Shown here piece after piece: positions 17,670 through 27,774 of a stretch of 64,000 nt of DNA. The position numbers and the translations under genes were made by a program. The notes beneath the pieces were generated by a model, which was given only the letters and a program-made list of their open reading frames with translations, ran no database searches and had not been told where the DNA came from. Numbering within the stretch: position 1 is the first letter of the stretch; every line of letters starts with the position of its first letter. The stretch is from Nitrosomonas halophila (lineage in GTDB: Bacteria; Pseudomonadota; Gammaproteobacteria; Burkholderiales; Nitrosomonadaceae): NCBI RefSeq assembly GCF_900107165.1, contig NZ_FNOY01000006.1:1-64000 (forward strand), in the 5' to 3' direction.

Positions 17670-18620
17670 ATGACGCATACTGGGCTTTTCCCTCACATCG
17701 AACCCTTTGAACAAGGCATGCTGCCACTCGACAGTATCCACACCATGTACTGGGAGCAATCAGGCAAACCCGATGGCGTGCCTATCCTGTTTCTTCATGG
17801 CGGGCCCGGGGCCGGATCCACCCCCGCTCATCGCCAATTCTTCGACCCTGGCCATTACCGGATCATCATCTATGACCAGCGTGGCGCCGGTCGCTCTACG
17901 CCACTGGGTGAAACACGTGACAATACGACACCTCTGCTCATCGAAGACATCGAAATACTGCGCCAACATCTCGGAATAGACAAATGGCTGGTATTCGGCG
18001 GCTCCTGGGGAAGCACGCTGGCGCTGGCCTATGGAGAAACCCATCCAGATCGCTGCCTGGGATTTATTTTGAGAGGAATTTTTCTTTGTCGGACAAGCGA
18101 AATCAACTGGTTTCTGTATGGGCTGCGCAATTTCTTTCCCGAAGCCTGGCGTGAGTTTGTCACACCGCTTTCACCCATCGAGTGTTGCGACATTCTTTCG
18201 ACCTACTATCGCTTGCTGATGCACCCCGATCCGGCGATTCACATGCCTGCCGCCCGGTCATGGGGCCGCTACGAAGGACGTTGCTCCACCTTGCTGCCCA
18301 GTCCAGAAACAGTCGACTATTTCGCCAGCGATTCCGTTGCGCTCGGTCTGGCCAGAATGGAAGCACATTATTTCATTCACAACATTTTTCTGCCCGAAAA
18401 CAGCCTGCTCGAAAACGTGGAAAAGCTGCATCATCTGCCTGCCGTAATCGTGCAAGGCCGTTACGACGCTGTCTGTCCGATTACCAGCGCGGAAGATCTC
18501 CACCGGGCATGGCCACAAGCAGACTATGTCATCGTTAACGATGCTGGCCATTCTGCGTGGGAACCCGGCATTCAGACCGAGCTGATCAAGGCAACCGAGG
18601 CCTTCAAGTCGAAATTGTAA
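17670..18620 (+). CDS. pip: proline iminopeptidase
   Basis: A 316-residue alpha/beta hydrolase that removes N-terminal proline from peptides. The oxyanion motif HGGPGAGS, the family segment YDQRGAGRS, nucleophile motif GGSWGSTLAL, acid in GRYDAVCP and His in DAGHSAWEPG are all present. Length is as expected for the family. It is cytoplasmic, convergent with bioD, with only 13 bases between the stops. Confidence 0.9.
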   Translation: MTHTGLFPHIEPFEQGMLPLDSIHTMYWEQSGKPDGVPILFLHGGPGAGSTPAHRQFFDPGHYRIIIYDQRGAGRSTPLGETRDNTTPLLIEDIEILRQHLGIDKWLVFGGSWGSTLALAYGETHPDRCLGFILRGIFLCRTSEINWFLYGLRNFFPEAWREFVTPLSPIECCDILSTYYRLLMHPDPAIHMPAARSWGRYEGRCSTLLPSPETVDYFASDSVALGLARMEAHYFIHNIFLPENSLLENVEKLHHLPAVIVQGRYDAVCPITSAEDLHRAWPQADYVIVNDAGHSAWEPGIQTELIKATEAFKSKL

Positions 18621-18633
18621 AGCCAGTGCGGCA

Positions 18634-19308
18634 TCAGTTCAGGCCGAGCTTGGAGAGATCGATCTGGTCAGCCATGTAGTGTATGTCGACAGGCGCCTGA
18701 TGCGGTAAAACGCCTAGCAAGGGGCAGTCCAGGCGTTCAATCAGCGCACGGAGATTCTCTTCCGGCTGCAGCATAGCCGGATCGATCCGATTGGCCACCC
18801 AACCGGCCAGGGTCAAGCCAGCGGCATGAATGGCACGGCAAGTCAGCAAGGCATGGTTGAGGCAACCCAGCCTCATCCCGACGACCAATATGATCGGCAG
18901 TCCCAGCGCCCTGGCCAGATCACTGATGTCGTGGCGGCTGCCCAACGGCACCAGGAAACCGCCGGCACCTTCGACAATTGTGACATCCACCTGGGAGCGA
19001 AGGTTGGCATGCGACCGCTGAATCACATCCAAGTCGATGGCCTGACCCGCCTGCTGCGCAGCAATATGTGGCGCAATCGGTTCCGTGAAGGCGTATGGAT
19101 TGATCAAGGCGCGCGGGGCATCATAATTGCTGGCCGCAATCAGTAATTCCACATCTTGCCATCGTCCGTTCTCACAACCCGCCGCTACCGGCTTCATGCC
19201 GACCACGGAATGACCTCTTGCCGCCAGGGCGTGCAGCAACGCGCAGCTGACGACCGTCTTGCCAACACCGGTATCGGTGCCCGTTACAAACCATCCAGCC
19301 GTCGTCAC
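18634..19308 (-). CDS. bioD: dethiobiotin synthetase
   Basis: A 224-residue ATP-dependent ligase that closes the ureido ring of dethiobiotin from 7,8-diaminopelargonate and CO2. P-loop GTDTGVGKTVV is at the N-terminus, and the VEGAGGFLVP motif follows at ~residue 110. It is the last gene of the bioB-F-H-C-D operon, three bases after bioC. Confidence 0.9.
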   Translation of the reverse strand: MTTAGWFVTGTDTGVGKTVVSCALLHALAARGHSVVGMKPVAAGCENGRWQDVELLIAASNYDAPRALINPYAFTEPIAPHIAAQQAGQAIDLDVIQRSHANLRSQVDVTIVEGAGGFLVPLGSRHDISDLARALGLPIILVVGMRLGCLNHALLTCRAIHAAGLTLAGWVANRIDPAMLQPEENLRALIERLDCPLLGVLPHQAPVDIHYMADQIDLSKLGLN

Positions 19309-19311
19309 TGG

Positions 19312-20205
19312 CTAGTCCAATCCGAGCTTGCGCCGGGTTTCCGGCTTGAGGCTGACGGTGCGTGGTTCCGGTTTCCAGGCGTGGCCATACACGACCTCAT
19401 AGGTTGCCGGCAACTTGCCATCCTGGCGCAACGCTTCGTAGCGATCGATTACCTGCTGCCAGACCCCTTTGCCAGTCAGGCCGCGGCGCCGGCCATGCGT
19501 CACGTTTTGCGCCCCGATCGCCTTGAGATCCCGCATCACACCCCTGACATCATCATAGGTCAGCGTGATGTATTCCATATCCATGACCGGCAGTGAAAAA
19601 CCACAATGCACCAGCAGATCGCCAATGTCATGCATATCCGTAAAACGATTGACATGACTGAAGCGATCCACGGGTTTGAAGGCCTGGCGCAACTCCTTCA
19701 ACGTATCGGGCCCAAATGTGCTGAACATCAGCAATCCACCCGCTTTCAGCACACGATGCGCTTCCGAGAATGTCTGTTTGAGATCATTGCACCATTGAAT
19801 GGCCAGATTAGACCAGATCATCCCGATGCTGGCCTCGTGCAGCGGCAACTGCTCGATATCCGCGCAAATATAGCCCGTGCTGCGACGGTGGACAAATAGC
19901 AGCCATCGCTGCCAGCCAGGCAACATGTCAGCCCCAGATGCGCGCGCCTGCAGATGCATTGAGTGCGCGATATCGATCGCCATCATCGCGGCTGCGGGAT
20001 AGCGCGCAGCCAATAGACGTGTGCCATAACCCGGTCCGCTGCCGGCATCGAGTATCGTATCGGGCATGTATTTTATATATTCCAAACGCGACAGCATGCG
20101 ATCGCAGATCTCACGCTGCAGCACAGCCGACTGCTCATAGCTGGCGGCCGCCTGCTCAAATGCCCGCCGCAGCAGGCGCTTGTCAAGGGTATGATCGTAG
20201 AGCAT
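19312..20205 (-). CDS. bioC: malonyl-ACP O-methyltransferase
   Basis: About 297 residues from ATG 20205 (MLYDHTLDKRLLRRAF), chosen over a frame start at 20250 because the family similarity starts there; it overlaps the bioH end by 23 nt. The SAM-binding motif ILDAGSGPGYG is at ~residue 47. The enzyme masks malonyl-ACP as its methyl ester to start pimelate synthesis. BioH, encoded just upstream, later removes the ester. Confidence 0.88.
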   Translation of the reverse strand: MLYDHTLDKRLLRRAFEQAAASYEQSAVLQREICDRMLSRLEYIKYMPDTILDAGSGPGYGTRLLAARYPAAAMMAIDIAHSMHLQARASGADMLPGWQRWLLFVHRRSTGYICADIEQLPLHEASIGMIWSNLAIQWCNDLKQTFSEAHRVLKAGGLLMFSTFGPDTLKELRQAFKPVDRFSHVNRFTDMHDIGDLLVHCGFSLPVMDMEYITLTYDDVRGVMRDLKAIGAQNVTHGRRRGLTGKGVWQQVIDRYEALRQDGKLPATYEVVYGHAWKPEPRTVSLKPETRRKLGLD

Positions 20206-20953
20206 CGAAACAATCCGTGAACAATCCGGGGAAAGAAAGAAATGGGGCATGTCCGCAGTGCGGAATAGCCTTTAACTGCGCCTGGCGAAATTGCTGCTGC
20301 ATCCAGTTGGCGGCAGCGATCGGTGTAATCACATCATTCTCTCCATGAATCAACAAGACCGGCTGCATAATCTCCTTCAATTCGGCTCTCAAATCATTCG
20401 TCAACAAAATCTGCAGACCTGCCCGGAGGGCATTCGGTTCGGGTTGGGCGCGTTGCAACAGGCTGCTGCGTAATTGCGCCAGGACCTTGCTCTGATCGAC
20501 ACCCCCTCTCACCTGCAACGTCAGAAAACGGCTCAGGGTTTGTTGATAGTCGCGCGCGAGGTTCTCCATGAAGTACTGCAGTGTCAATGGCTCCATTCCC
20601 CATGGCCAGTCGACCCGTTTCACGAAACAGGGGGTGGTGGCAACCAGCACAAGCCGATGCACGCGTTCCGGCGCCCGCAACGCGAGCTTGATCGCAATCT
20701 GCCCGCCAAGCGACCAGCCACACACGATGCAGCGTTCGGGCAGCTGGGCAGCGATTCGTGACACCACGCCATCGAGTGTGTCAAGCCGACAATCGCGGCT
20801 TAACCCATGGCCTGGCAAATCAATCCGGTGCAAACGAAAGCGTGACTGCAGTCTTGCGGCGACACTGTCCCAGATACCACTGTGCATGGCCCAGCCATGC
20901 AGCATGACCAGATCGGGGCCATCACCCGCCGTTTCAATATGCATCCCATTCAT
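20183..20953 (-). CDS. bioH: pimeloyl-ACP methyl ester carboxylesterase
   Basis: A 256-residue alpha/beta hydrolase. LHGWAMHSGIWD provides the oxyanion region, VCGWSLGGQIA the Ser nucleophile and CGHAPFLSFP the His. It cleaves the methyl ester from pimeloyl-ACP to end the BioC-BioH route. Its start overlaps the bioF stop by 4 nt and its end overlaps bioC. Confidence 0.9.
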   Translation of the reverse strand: MNGMHIETAGDGPDLVMLHGWAMHSGIWDSVAARLQSRFRLHRIDLPGHGLSRDCRLDTLDGVVSRIAAQLPERCIVCGWSLGGQIAIKLALRAPERVHRLVLVATTPCFVKRVDWPWGMEPLTLQYFMENLARDYQQTLSRFLTLQVRGGVDQSKVLAQLRSSLLQRAQPEPNALRAGLQILLTNDLRAELKEIMQPVLLIHGENDVITPIAAANWMQQQFRQAQLKAIPHCGHAPFLSFPGLFTDCFDALRSYP

Positions 20954-22116
20954 GAAATATCCGCCAAGTCATGCAAGGCCCTGACCAGCTGATCGACATC
21001 GGTTTCCGAATGGGCGGTAGACAATGTTATCCGCAGCCGCGCCTGACCCAGCGGGACAGTCGGCGGACGAATCGCCGGCACCCAGATGCCCTGTTCGCGC
21101 AAAGCCATGCTCAGCCGCACGGCTTCCTGACTTTCTCCTACCAGTAGCGGCTGAATCGGTGTCTCCGAGGCCATCAGTGGCCACGGCAGGGCTTGCAATC
21201 CGTGCTGCAACCGTTCGATCAGGCGCTCTAACTGCGCCCGCCTCCAGGTCTGCTGCGCGATCAGCTGCAAGCTCGTCAGCAGCGCATGCGCCAGCAATGG
21301 AGGGGTTGCCGTGGTATAGCCATAGCTGCGCCCATGCTGCACGAGCGTTTCGATGACCGCTGATTGCCCGGCCACAAAGGCTCCCGATACACCGGCGGCC
21401 TTCCCGAGCGTCGCCATATAAATGAGCTGGGGATACTGCTGGCCATGCACATTGGAAAGAAACAGGCTGCCTCTGCCCTGGTCGCCCAGCACACCGAATC
21501 CATGCGCGTCATCCAGCAGCAACCAGGCATCGAAACGCTGACATAATGCCAGCAAATCCGCGATGGGCGCTCTATCACCGTCCATGCTGAATACCGCGTC
21601 AGTCATGACCAAACGCCTGCGTGCCGGGAATTTCGCCAACTGGCGCGCAAGCGCATCCAGATCAAGATGCGGATAACGCACAAATTGCGCGCGGGAAAGC
21701 AGGGCTGCGTCATTGAGTGATGCGTGGTTGAGCCGGTCAGCAAAGACTATATCGCCGCGCCCGATCAGGGCCGTAACCGCCGCCAGATTGGCCATGTAGC
21801 CGGTTGAAAACAACAGTGCGCGCGGAAACCCGCTAAATTGCGCCAACCCCGTCTCCAGCTCGTGATGCGCGCGGGAATGGCCGCTGATCAGATGCGATGC
21901 ACCTGCGCCCACGCCATAACGCCGCGCCCCTTCCGAAACAGCAGCAATCAGCGCGGGATGATTAGCCAGCCCTAGATAGTCGTTGCTACAAAATGCGAGA
22001 TAATTTTTACCGTCAATCGTCACATGTGGTGACTGCGGCCCTTCCAGCACTGGACGAGAACGATAGAGTCCGTCCTGCTGCCGCGTGCGCAGCGCCGCAT
22101 ACAAATCTGTCAGCAT
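20950..22116 (-). CDS. bioF: 8-amino-7-oxononanoate synthase
   Basis: A 388-residue PLP enzyme of the alpha-oxoamine synthase family. It condenses pimeloyl-ACP with alanine. DDAHGFGVLG binds PLP, and the Schiff-base Lys lies in MATLGKAAGVSGAF. Full length; it follows bioB by 5 bases and overlaps bioH. Confidence 0.92.
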   Translation of the reverse strand: MLTDLYAALRTRQQDGLYRSRPVLEGPQSPHVTIDGKNYLAFCSNDYLGLANHPALIAAVSEGARRYGVGAGASHLISGHSRAHHELETGLAQFSGFPRALLFSTGYMANLAAVTALIGRGDIVFADRLNHASLNDAALLSRAQFVRYPHLDLDALARQLAKFPARRRLVMTDAVFSMDGDRAPIADLLALCQRFDAWLLLDDAHGFGVLGDQGRGSLFLSNVHGQQYPQLIYMATLGKAAGVSGAFVAGQSAVIETLVQHGRSYGYTTATPPLLAHALLTSLQLIAQQTWRRAQLERLIERLQHGLQALPWPLMASETPIQPLLVGESQEAVRLSMALREQGIWVPAIRPPTVPLGQARLRITLSTAHSETDVDQLVRALHDLADIS

Positions 22117-22121
22117 AGTGC

Positions 22122-23129
22122 CTACAAGGCATGCAAACCCAGTTTCTCAAACAAGGCCCTGTCGTTGTCAGCTTCGGGATTGCCCGTAGTCAGCAATTTC
22201 TCACCGTAGAATATGGAGTTAGCCCCGGCCAGGAAGCATAACGCCTGCACCGCCTCCGGCATCTCCTGCCGGCCGGCGGAGAGCCTGACCATCGCTTTCG
22301 GCATGGTGATCCGCGCGGCCGCGATGGTCCTGATGAATTCAAAAGGATCGAGCTTGGGCGTTCCATACAACGGCGTCCCCTCGACCTGGACCAGATAGTT
22401 GATCGGCACCGATTCCGGATAGGGATCGAGATTGGCCAGCTGCGCGATCAGGCCCGCCCGGGCTGCACGCGACTCTCCCATGCCAACGATACCGCCACAA
22501 CAGACATTGATATCGGCGTCACGCACTTCTCGCAGCGTCTCAAGGCGATCCTGATAATGGCGCGTCGTGATGATTTCGTCATAGAATTCGGGCGCTGTAT
22601 CAAGATTGTGATTATAGTAATCCAGTCCGGCCTGTTTGAGCTGGGCAGCCTGGCCGGGTTTCAATATCCCCAGGGTGGCGCAGGTTTCCATACCCAACGC
22701 TTTGACTGCGGCGATCATCTCGGCCATGCGCTCGATGTCGCGTTGCTTGGGCCCCCGCCAAGCAGCACCCATACAAAAGCGGGTCGCCCCGCTTTGTTTG
22801 GCGCGGCTGGCCGCTGCCACGACTTCCTCCTGGGACAGCATCGCCTGATTTTGCACCCCGGTATGGTAGCGCGCCGCCTGTGGACAATAGGCACAATCCT
22901 CGGGGCAGCCGCCGGTCTTGACAGACAGCAAAGTGGACAATTGCACGGCATTCGCCTCATGATGCTGGCGATGGACTGTTTGCGCCTGATAGAGCAGATC
23001 TGCAAAGGGCAGATCCAATAATGCCTGGATGCGCGCAATAGGCCAACGGAACGACTGATCCGATTGACCCGAATGTTCTGATTGCGGCACCGATTGCTTG
23101 CCAGAAATTAAACCAGTTCCAGATTCCAT
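22122..23129 (-). CDS. bioB: biotin synthase
   Basis: A 335-residue radical-SAM enzyme that inserts sulfur into dethiobiotin. The cluster motif [10 protein letters not shown] is present, as are [12 protein letters not shown] and the C-terminal [12 protein letters not shown], typical of BioB. First gene of the operon. bioA is not next to it and must be elsewhere in the genome. No strong ribosome site is seen before the ATG, and the N-terminal ~25 residues are variable, so the start is less certain than the rest. Confidence 0.92.
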   Translation of the reverse strand: MESGTGLISGKQSVPQSEHSGQSDQSFRWPIARIQALLDLPFADLLYQAQTVHRQHHEANAVQLSTLLSVKTGGCPEDCAYCPQAARYHTGVQNQAMLSQEEVVAAASRAKQSGATRFCMGAAWRGPKQRDIERMAEMIAAVKALGMETCATLGILKPGQAAQLKQAGLDYYNHNLDTAPEFYDEIITTRHYQDRLETLREVRDADINVCCGGIVGMGESRAARAGLIAQLANLDPYPESVPINYLVQVEGTPLYGTPKLDPFEFIRTIAAARITMPKAMVRLSAGRQEMPEAVQALCFLAGANSIFYGEKLLTTGNPEADNDRALFEKLGLHAL

Positions 23130-23134
23130 GTTCG

Positions 23135-23959
23135 TTGACGGCGAAAGCCTTGCTCCAAGTTATAATAAGTTCCGCCGAATCATCAGGGATAGCGTCAGAG
23201 TTGTCAAATTTTCTTTCTCAAATACTGAACAAACGATTAAACCTTGGGCAGTGCTTTCAGCATGGACAATGTCTGTTATGCCTTGCGGCCTGTGATCAGG
23301 CCCTATGCGATGCCTGTATCCGCAGCCTGCCCTGGCTGCCTCGCGAGCATTGCCCGGCCTGCCTGCTGCCTATGACTCCTGCGCGCCTCTGCGGCACCTG
23401 CCTGGCCAAACCGCCGGTCTGGACAGATGCAAAAGCCGCTTTACAATACGCCTTCCCGGTTGATGCCATGATCCAGGGCTTGAAATACCAGACCGATCTG
23501 ACGCTTGCGCCAATCTTGGCCGATTTGCTGCTTGCCGAGGTTGCGTCCGCGATCCGGCCTGATTGCGTCGTTCCGGTGCCCATTCATCCAGCCAGATTGC
23601 GGCAAAGAGGTTTTAACCAGGCACTCGAAATCGGGCGCCACTTATGCCAGAAGACAGGCGACAAGTTGCTGCCGGCTGCCTGCACACGCACCCGCGAAAC
23701 GCCCTCCCAGACGGCACTCTCCTGGAAAAAGCGGCGCAAGAATGTCCGGCACACCTTTGCCTGTGCGCTCGACTTCTCCGGACAACATGTCGCGATTCTG
23801 GATGACGTCATGACAAGCGGGGCAACGCTGGCTGAAATGGCCAGCGTTATTCAGCACCAAGGCGCGGCCCGCATCAGTATCTGGGTCGTGGCACGCGTGC
23901 TGCCCCGCCCCTTTGCCAATGCAGCACAATGCATGATCGGCGATCAACACCCGGCCTGA
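23135..23959 (+). CDS. comF: ComF-family phosphoribosyltransferase-like protein
   Basis: Up to 274 residues; the start is unresolved. The longest frame begins with TTG 23135, but the first ~35 residues do not look like the family and overlap the bio promoter, so a later start (for example TTG 23201) is likely. A Cys-rich zinc-finger region ([16 protein letters not shown], then CPAC and CGTC) is followed by a type I PRTase domain with the PRPP loop [13 protein letters not shown]. Family members act in DNA uptake for transformation or are of unknown role. The type IV pili elsewhere in the window fit a competence role. Confidence 0.8.
   Translation: MTAKALLQVIISSAESSGIASELSNFLSQILNKRLNLGQCFQHGQCLLCLAACDQALCDACIRSLPWLPREHCPACLLPMTPARLCGTCLAKPPVWTDAKAALQYAFPVDAMIQGLKYQTDLTLAPILADLLLAEVASAIRPDCVVPVPIHPARLRQRGFNQALEIGRHLCQKTGDKLLPAACTRTRETPSQTALSWKKRRKNVRHTFACALDFSGQHVAILDDVMTSGATLAEMASVIQHQGAARISIWVVARVLPRPFANAAQCMIGDQHPA
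23179..23207 (-). promoter_or_regulatory. bioB: candidate sigma-70 promoter of the biotin operon
   Basis: Read on the minus strand, a perfect -35 TTGACA (23207-23202) is followed by 17 bp and GATGAT (23184-23179, four of six matches to TATAAT). The predicted leader to the bioB ATG is about 43 nt. It lies inside the 5' part of the comF reading frame on the other strand. A TATAAT also occurs on the plus strand at 23161-23166. No BirA-type operator was identified. Confidence 0.45.
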
Positions 23960-24014
23960 TCACCTGACGCGCAGAATGACTGCCTTACCCATTACTCAAA
24001 GAAGTTGAACCTGC

Positions 24015-24479
24015 ATGCTTGAAATTATTCTCTATCAGCCCGAAATCCCGCCCAACACCGGCAATATCATCCGCCTCTGCGCCAACACAGGCACACGCTT
24101 GCACCTGATCAAGCCTCTGGGATTCCAACTGAACGACAAACAGCTACGGCGTGCGGGACTGGATTACCATGAATCGGCTTGCCTGATCATCCACGACAAT
24201 TGGGATGCCTGCCTGGCAAATCTGCCAGGCAGGCGCATGTTCGCAGTGACCACCAAAGCGACACAGCATCACGATCAAGTCAGCTACACCGATCAGGATG
24301 TTTTCTTATTCGGCTCGGAAAGCCGGGGTTTGCCCAGAGATCTGCTGGAGACTTTTCCGCACCATCGCCGCATTCGCATCCCGATGCTGCCCGCCCGCCG
24401 CAGCCTGAATCTTGCCAATTCTGCTGCGATTATCGTTTATGAGGCCTGGCGACAAAATGGTTTCGAAGGCGGCATGTAA
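24015..24479 (+). CDS. trmL: tRNA (cytidine/uridine-34 2'-O)-methyltransferase
   Basis: A 154-residue SPOUT methyltransferase that modifies the wobble base of certain tRNA-Leu. The N-terminal YQPEIPPNTGNIIRLCAN and the knot motifs LFGSESRGLP and IPMLPARRSLNLANSAAI are diagnostic. Full length. It lies 55 bases after comF on the same strand. Confidence 0.92.
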   Translation: MLEIILYQPEIPPNTGNIIRLCANTGTRLHLIKPLGFQLNDKQLRRAGLDYHESACLIIHDNWDACLANLPGRRMFAVTTKATQHHDQVSYTDQDVFLFGSESRGLPRDLLETFPHHRRIRIPMLPARRSLNLANSAAIIVYEAWRQNGFEGGM

Positions 24480-24513
24480 CAGCCCAATGGATGCCAAAAT
24501 GAGACGCAGGGCG

Positions 24514-25515
24514 TCAAAGCGCGACCACAGCGCCCAAATGCTTGCTCAAGGCATTCTGATAGGCGATATGGGCTGCGCTGACATCCTGCACAGCCACCCC
24601 GACCGATTTGAAAAAAGTGATCTGATCGGGGTGGCTACGACCCGCCTTTGATCCCGACAGGATCTCACCCAGTTCAGCATGAATATGCGCTTGGGTGATC
24701 AGCCCCTGCTGCAAGGGCACGACCAAATCACCCGCCTCATTGAGCGCTGATACTCTTGCATCGACAACAACCAGCGCGCGGCGCACTGTTTCGCTATCCA
24801 CTTCCTGCATCGCTACGGTATAAGAACCGACACCATTGACATGGGCACCCGGTTTGAGCTGTTTGCCGCTGAAAACGGGCGTGGGTGAAGTAGTGGCCGT
24901 ACAAATAATATCGGCTCCGGAAACAGCTTTATCGGCACTGGCCGCTACCGTGATGCGCTGCGGCACGGGCCCGGTACCCGCCATTTCGGCCGCCATCTTC
25001 TCGGCGTGGGCAGTGGTTGGGCTATAGATACGCACTTCCTGAACATCACGCACGCTGCAGACGGCCTCCAACTGCGTGCGCGCCTGAACGCCACTGCCAA
25101 TGATCGCAACGATGCTCGCTTCAGCGCTGGCCAACAGATCTGTCGCCGCGCCCGAGCCGGCACCGGTACGAATAGCCGTGAGCGAAGCCGCCTCCATCAG
25201 CGCCAGCGGCCGGCCTGTATCTGCTGCCAGCACCATGACAACCCCATGAATCAATGGCAAGCCGGCTGATGGATTGTCAGGAAAGACCGAAACCACTTTC
25301 ACGGCCAGGCCCTGGCTTTGCTGCAGATGTGCTGGCATGACCAGCACAGTCCCAATCGTCTCTCCCGAAACGGCAGCCACCTCCAACCGGCTGCGCAGGG
25401 GCATTGCAGCTTGTCCCGCTGATAGCTGAACAAATGCCTGCTTCATGCCGGCAATGGCCGCCGTCATCGGCAAGGCTTGCCTGATGTCAGCTGCAGATAA
25501 AATACGTATTTCCAT
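24514..25515 (-). CDS. ornithine cyclodeaminase / mu-crystallin family dehydrogenase
   Basis: A 333-residue NAD(P)-binding enzyme with the family segment SLTAIRTGAGSGAATDLLA and Rossmann motif IIGSGVQARTQLEAV. The family includes ornithine cyclodeaminase, alanine dehydrogenase and 1-pyrroline-2-carboxylate reductase; the sequence alone does not decide the substrate. It converges with trmL and is upstream of nothing obviously linked to it. Confidence 0.8.
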   Translation of the reverse strand: MEIRILSAADIRQALPMTAAIAGMKQAFVQLSAGQAAMPLRSRLEVAAVSGETIGTVLVMPAHLQQSQGLAVKVVSVFPDNPSAGLPLIHGVVMVLAADTGRPLALMEAASLTAIRTGAGSGAATDLLASAEASIVAIIGSGVQARTQLEAVCSVRDVQEVRIYSPTTAHAEKMAAEMAGTGPVPQRITVAASADKAVSGADIICTATTSPTPVFSGKQLKPGAHVNGVGSYTVAMQEVDSETVRRALVVVDARVSALNEAGDLVVPLQQGLITQAHIHAELGEILSGSKAGRSHPDQITFFKSVGVAVQDVSAAHIAYQNALSKHLGAVVAL

Positions 25516-25609
25516 AAAAATATATTATTTATAAACAAAGATCAGTCATGATTAACCGGCCAGTGGTGCCTCCGGCCACGAACTCTTGGCGCTTCCCTGG
25601 CAGGCCATC

Positions 25610-25633
25610 AGTCATTCAGTCATTCAGTCATTC
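25610..25633. repeat. three tandem 8-bp repeats at the end of pilQ
   Basis: AGTCATTC occurs three times in tandem, spanning the pilQ stop (25624). Because the stop falls in the first unit met by the ribosome, slippage would not alter PilQ. Confidence 0.7.
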
Positions 25634-27774
25634 AAGGCAGAACGTATGCTGCCACCCAGGTTCTCATGCAAGATACGAGGCGTCACAAATATCAACAATT
25701 CCCGCTTGTCATCACGTTTTGCTGTATTCCTGAACAAATTGCCCAGAATGGGAATGTTCCCCAGGAAGGGCACTCGGTTGCGATCTTCCTTTTCTATCTG
25801 CTCAAAAATACCGCCAATGACTACCGTCCCGCCATTCTCCACCAATACTTCGGTAATGATCTGCTTGGTATCGATAGCAGGTCCGGCTGGCGTATTCTCG
25901 CCGCGGGTATCCTGATTGACCTGCAACTTCATGATGATATTGTCATCGGGCGTGATTTGTGGCGTAACTTTAAGGCCAAGCACGGCCTTCTTGAACTGAA
26001 TTTGTGGCCGGGTCGCACTCACGATCTGGAAGGGTATTTCAGTCCCCTGCTCGATACTCGCCTCCACCCGGTTGGCCGTAACCAGGCGCGGGCTGGCGAT
26101 AATGCGCCCCTTGCTGTCCGATTCCAGCGCGGACAGTTCCAGATTGATCAACCTGCCATTGTTAATCTTGATCAAACTCAGACCGAGCGCGGCCGGACCG
26201 CCGGCAACCCCGGCCAGCGCCGCAGCCGGCAAGTTGACATTCAGATTGTGCCCGCCTCCGGGCGGCATCCCGGCAGCCAAATCACTGGAATGATCCAGAT
26301 TCCCCGAAATGCCCAGATTGCGGTTTCCGATCCGGGTCGCGTTCTGGACGCCGAAACGGGCGCCTAGATTGCGGCTGAAGGTGTCGGTCGCTTCGACAAT
26401 CCGGGTTTCGATCATGACCTGCCGCACCTGGGTGTCAAGATGGCCAATATGCTTGGCCACTTCGGCCAGCCTGGCCGGGATATCGGTAACGGTCAGCGTA
26501 TTGCTGATATCATCGATTTCGACCGCACCCCGTTGGCTCAGGATGCCTTTGAGCGGAATTGAACTCGCCGTCCGGTAATTCAATTTGAAAGTTTCTGTAT
26601 GCAAAGTCTCCAGTTCTGAAATTTGCTGGCGTTGTTCCAGCTGCAGTTTCTCGCGGGCAGCAATTTCTTCCCTTGGCGCCACAAAAATGACATTGCCCAC
26701 TCTGCGCTTATCGAGATCATTTGTCTGCAGTACGATATCCAGTGCCTGGTCCCAGGGCACATCCTTCAATCTCAGGGTTAAGCTGCCCTTGACGGAATCG
26801 CTGGCGATGATATTCAGATCGGTAAAATCGGCAATCACTTGCAAGACCGCGCGAACTTCCACATCCTGGAAATTGAGCGACAGCTTCTCTCCGGTGTACC
26901 CTCCACTGGCCAGCCTTTTATGGATGGGGATTTGCTCATCCTCATTGACTGGCCTCACCTCGAGTATCAGCTGTCTCCCTGTCTGATAGGCTACATGGGC
27001 CCAATGACCATAGGGTTCAATTGTCAGCCATATACTGTCGTCCCTTGTGATGGCTTCGATAAATTGCACCGGTGTGGCAAAATCCATGACATTCAGGCGT
27101 CGCTCGAGATTCGGCGGCAGGTAAGCTTTTGCAAACTCCACCAGCAACCTGCCGCCTTGACGATGCACATCAACAACCGCTCCAGGCTGGGACAGCTCCA
27201 CCACGACCCGCCCTTCGCCCTGTACCCCGCGCCGGAAGTCGATATCCAACAGACTCATCCGTGTCCGGCCTGGCTGCACACCGGCACTGGCAAACATTGC
27301 TGGATCAGAGGGTGTATGGACCAGCCTGGCTTCCTTGAGGACTATCAGCAGGTGGTGATTGTCAAGGGTGCTTTCATAACCCACTGCTTTCGACAAATTC
27401 ATGATCAAGCGGGTCCGGTCCTCGGTCTGGACGACATCGATTCCATGCAGAACGCCCTGCCTGACTTCAACCCCAGACTTATCGAGCGCACTGGCAGCCT
27501 GATCCAAATCGAAGTAGAGGCGTGCTGGATTATTCAGCAATACGCCGGCAGGAGGCGCCGCGAGCGCTCGATCAAGTGTTATTCTGACAATCAGCCAACC
27601 ATTTTCATGAACCGATATATCCAGCGCACGAATACTGTTTTTGACCAGGGGCGCATCCGCTGCGCGCGCCAGCCAGGCCGCCGCCAGCAAACAAACCCCT
27701 AATGCGCACAAAGTCATTCGGATGAACAGCAACCGCCTTTTGCTGCACCATGCCTCAAGCTTCATCCAGTTCAT
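25624..27774 (-). CDS. pilQ: type IV pilus secretin
   Basis: A 716-residue outer-membrane secretin through which the pilus passes. It has an N-terminal signal/membrane segment (~17-40), AMIN-like peptidoglycan-binding regions (~45-280), a secretin N0/STN region (VRAVLQVIADFTDLNIIAS) and the C-terminal secretin domain with IPFQIVSATRPQIQFKKAVL and VPFLGNIPILGNLFRNT. Its start overlaps the pilP stop (TAATG). Full length; last gene of pilMNOPQ. Confidence 0.92.
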   Translation of the reverse strand: MNWMKLEAWCSKRRLLFIRMTLCALGVCLLAAAWLARAADAPLVKNSIRALDISVHENGWLIVRITLDRALAAPPAGVLLNNPARLYFDLDQAASALDKSGVEVRQGVLHGIDVVQTEDRTRLIMNLSKAVGYESTLDNHHLLIVLKEARLVHTPSDPAMFASAGVQPGRTRMSLLDIDFRRGVQGEGRVVVELSQPGAVVDVHRQGGRLLVEFAKAYLPPNLERRLNVMDFATPVQFIEAITRDDSIWLTIEPYGHWAHVAYQTGRQLILEVRPVNEDEQIPIHKRLASGGYTGEKLSLNFQDVEVRAVLQVIADFTDLNIIASDSVKGSLTLRLKDVPWDQALDIVLQTNDLDKRRVGNVIFVAPREEIAAREKLQLEQRQQISELETLHTETFKLNYRTASSIPLKGILSQRGAVEIDDISNTLTVTDIPARLAEVAKHIGHLDTQVRQVMIETRIVEATDTFSRNLGARFGVQNATRIGNRNLGISGNLDHSSDLAAGMPPGGGHNLNVNLPAAALAGVAGGPAALGLSLIKINNGRLINLELSALESDSKGRIIASPRLVTANRVEASIEQGTEIPFQIVSATRPQIQFKKAVLGLKVTPQITPDDNIIMKLQVNQDTRGENTPAGPAIDTKQIITEVLVENGGTVVIGGIFEQIEKEDRNRVPFLGNIPILGNLFRNTAKRDDKRELLIFVTPRILHENLGGSIRSALND

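Noticed and set aside
23161-23166. Plus-strand TATAAT as a comF promoter
   Set aside because: The only nearby -35-like hexamer (TTGACG, 23135-23140) is 20 bp away, outside the usual spacing; left as a remark.
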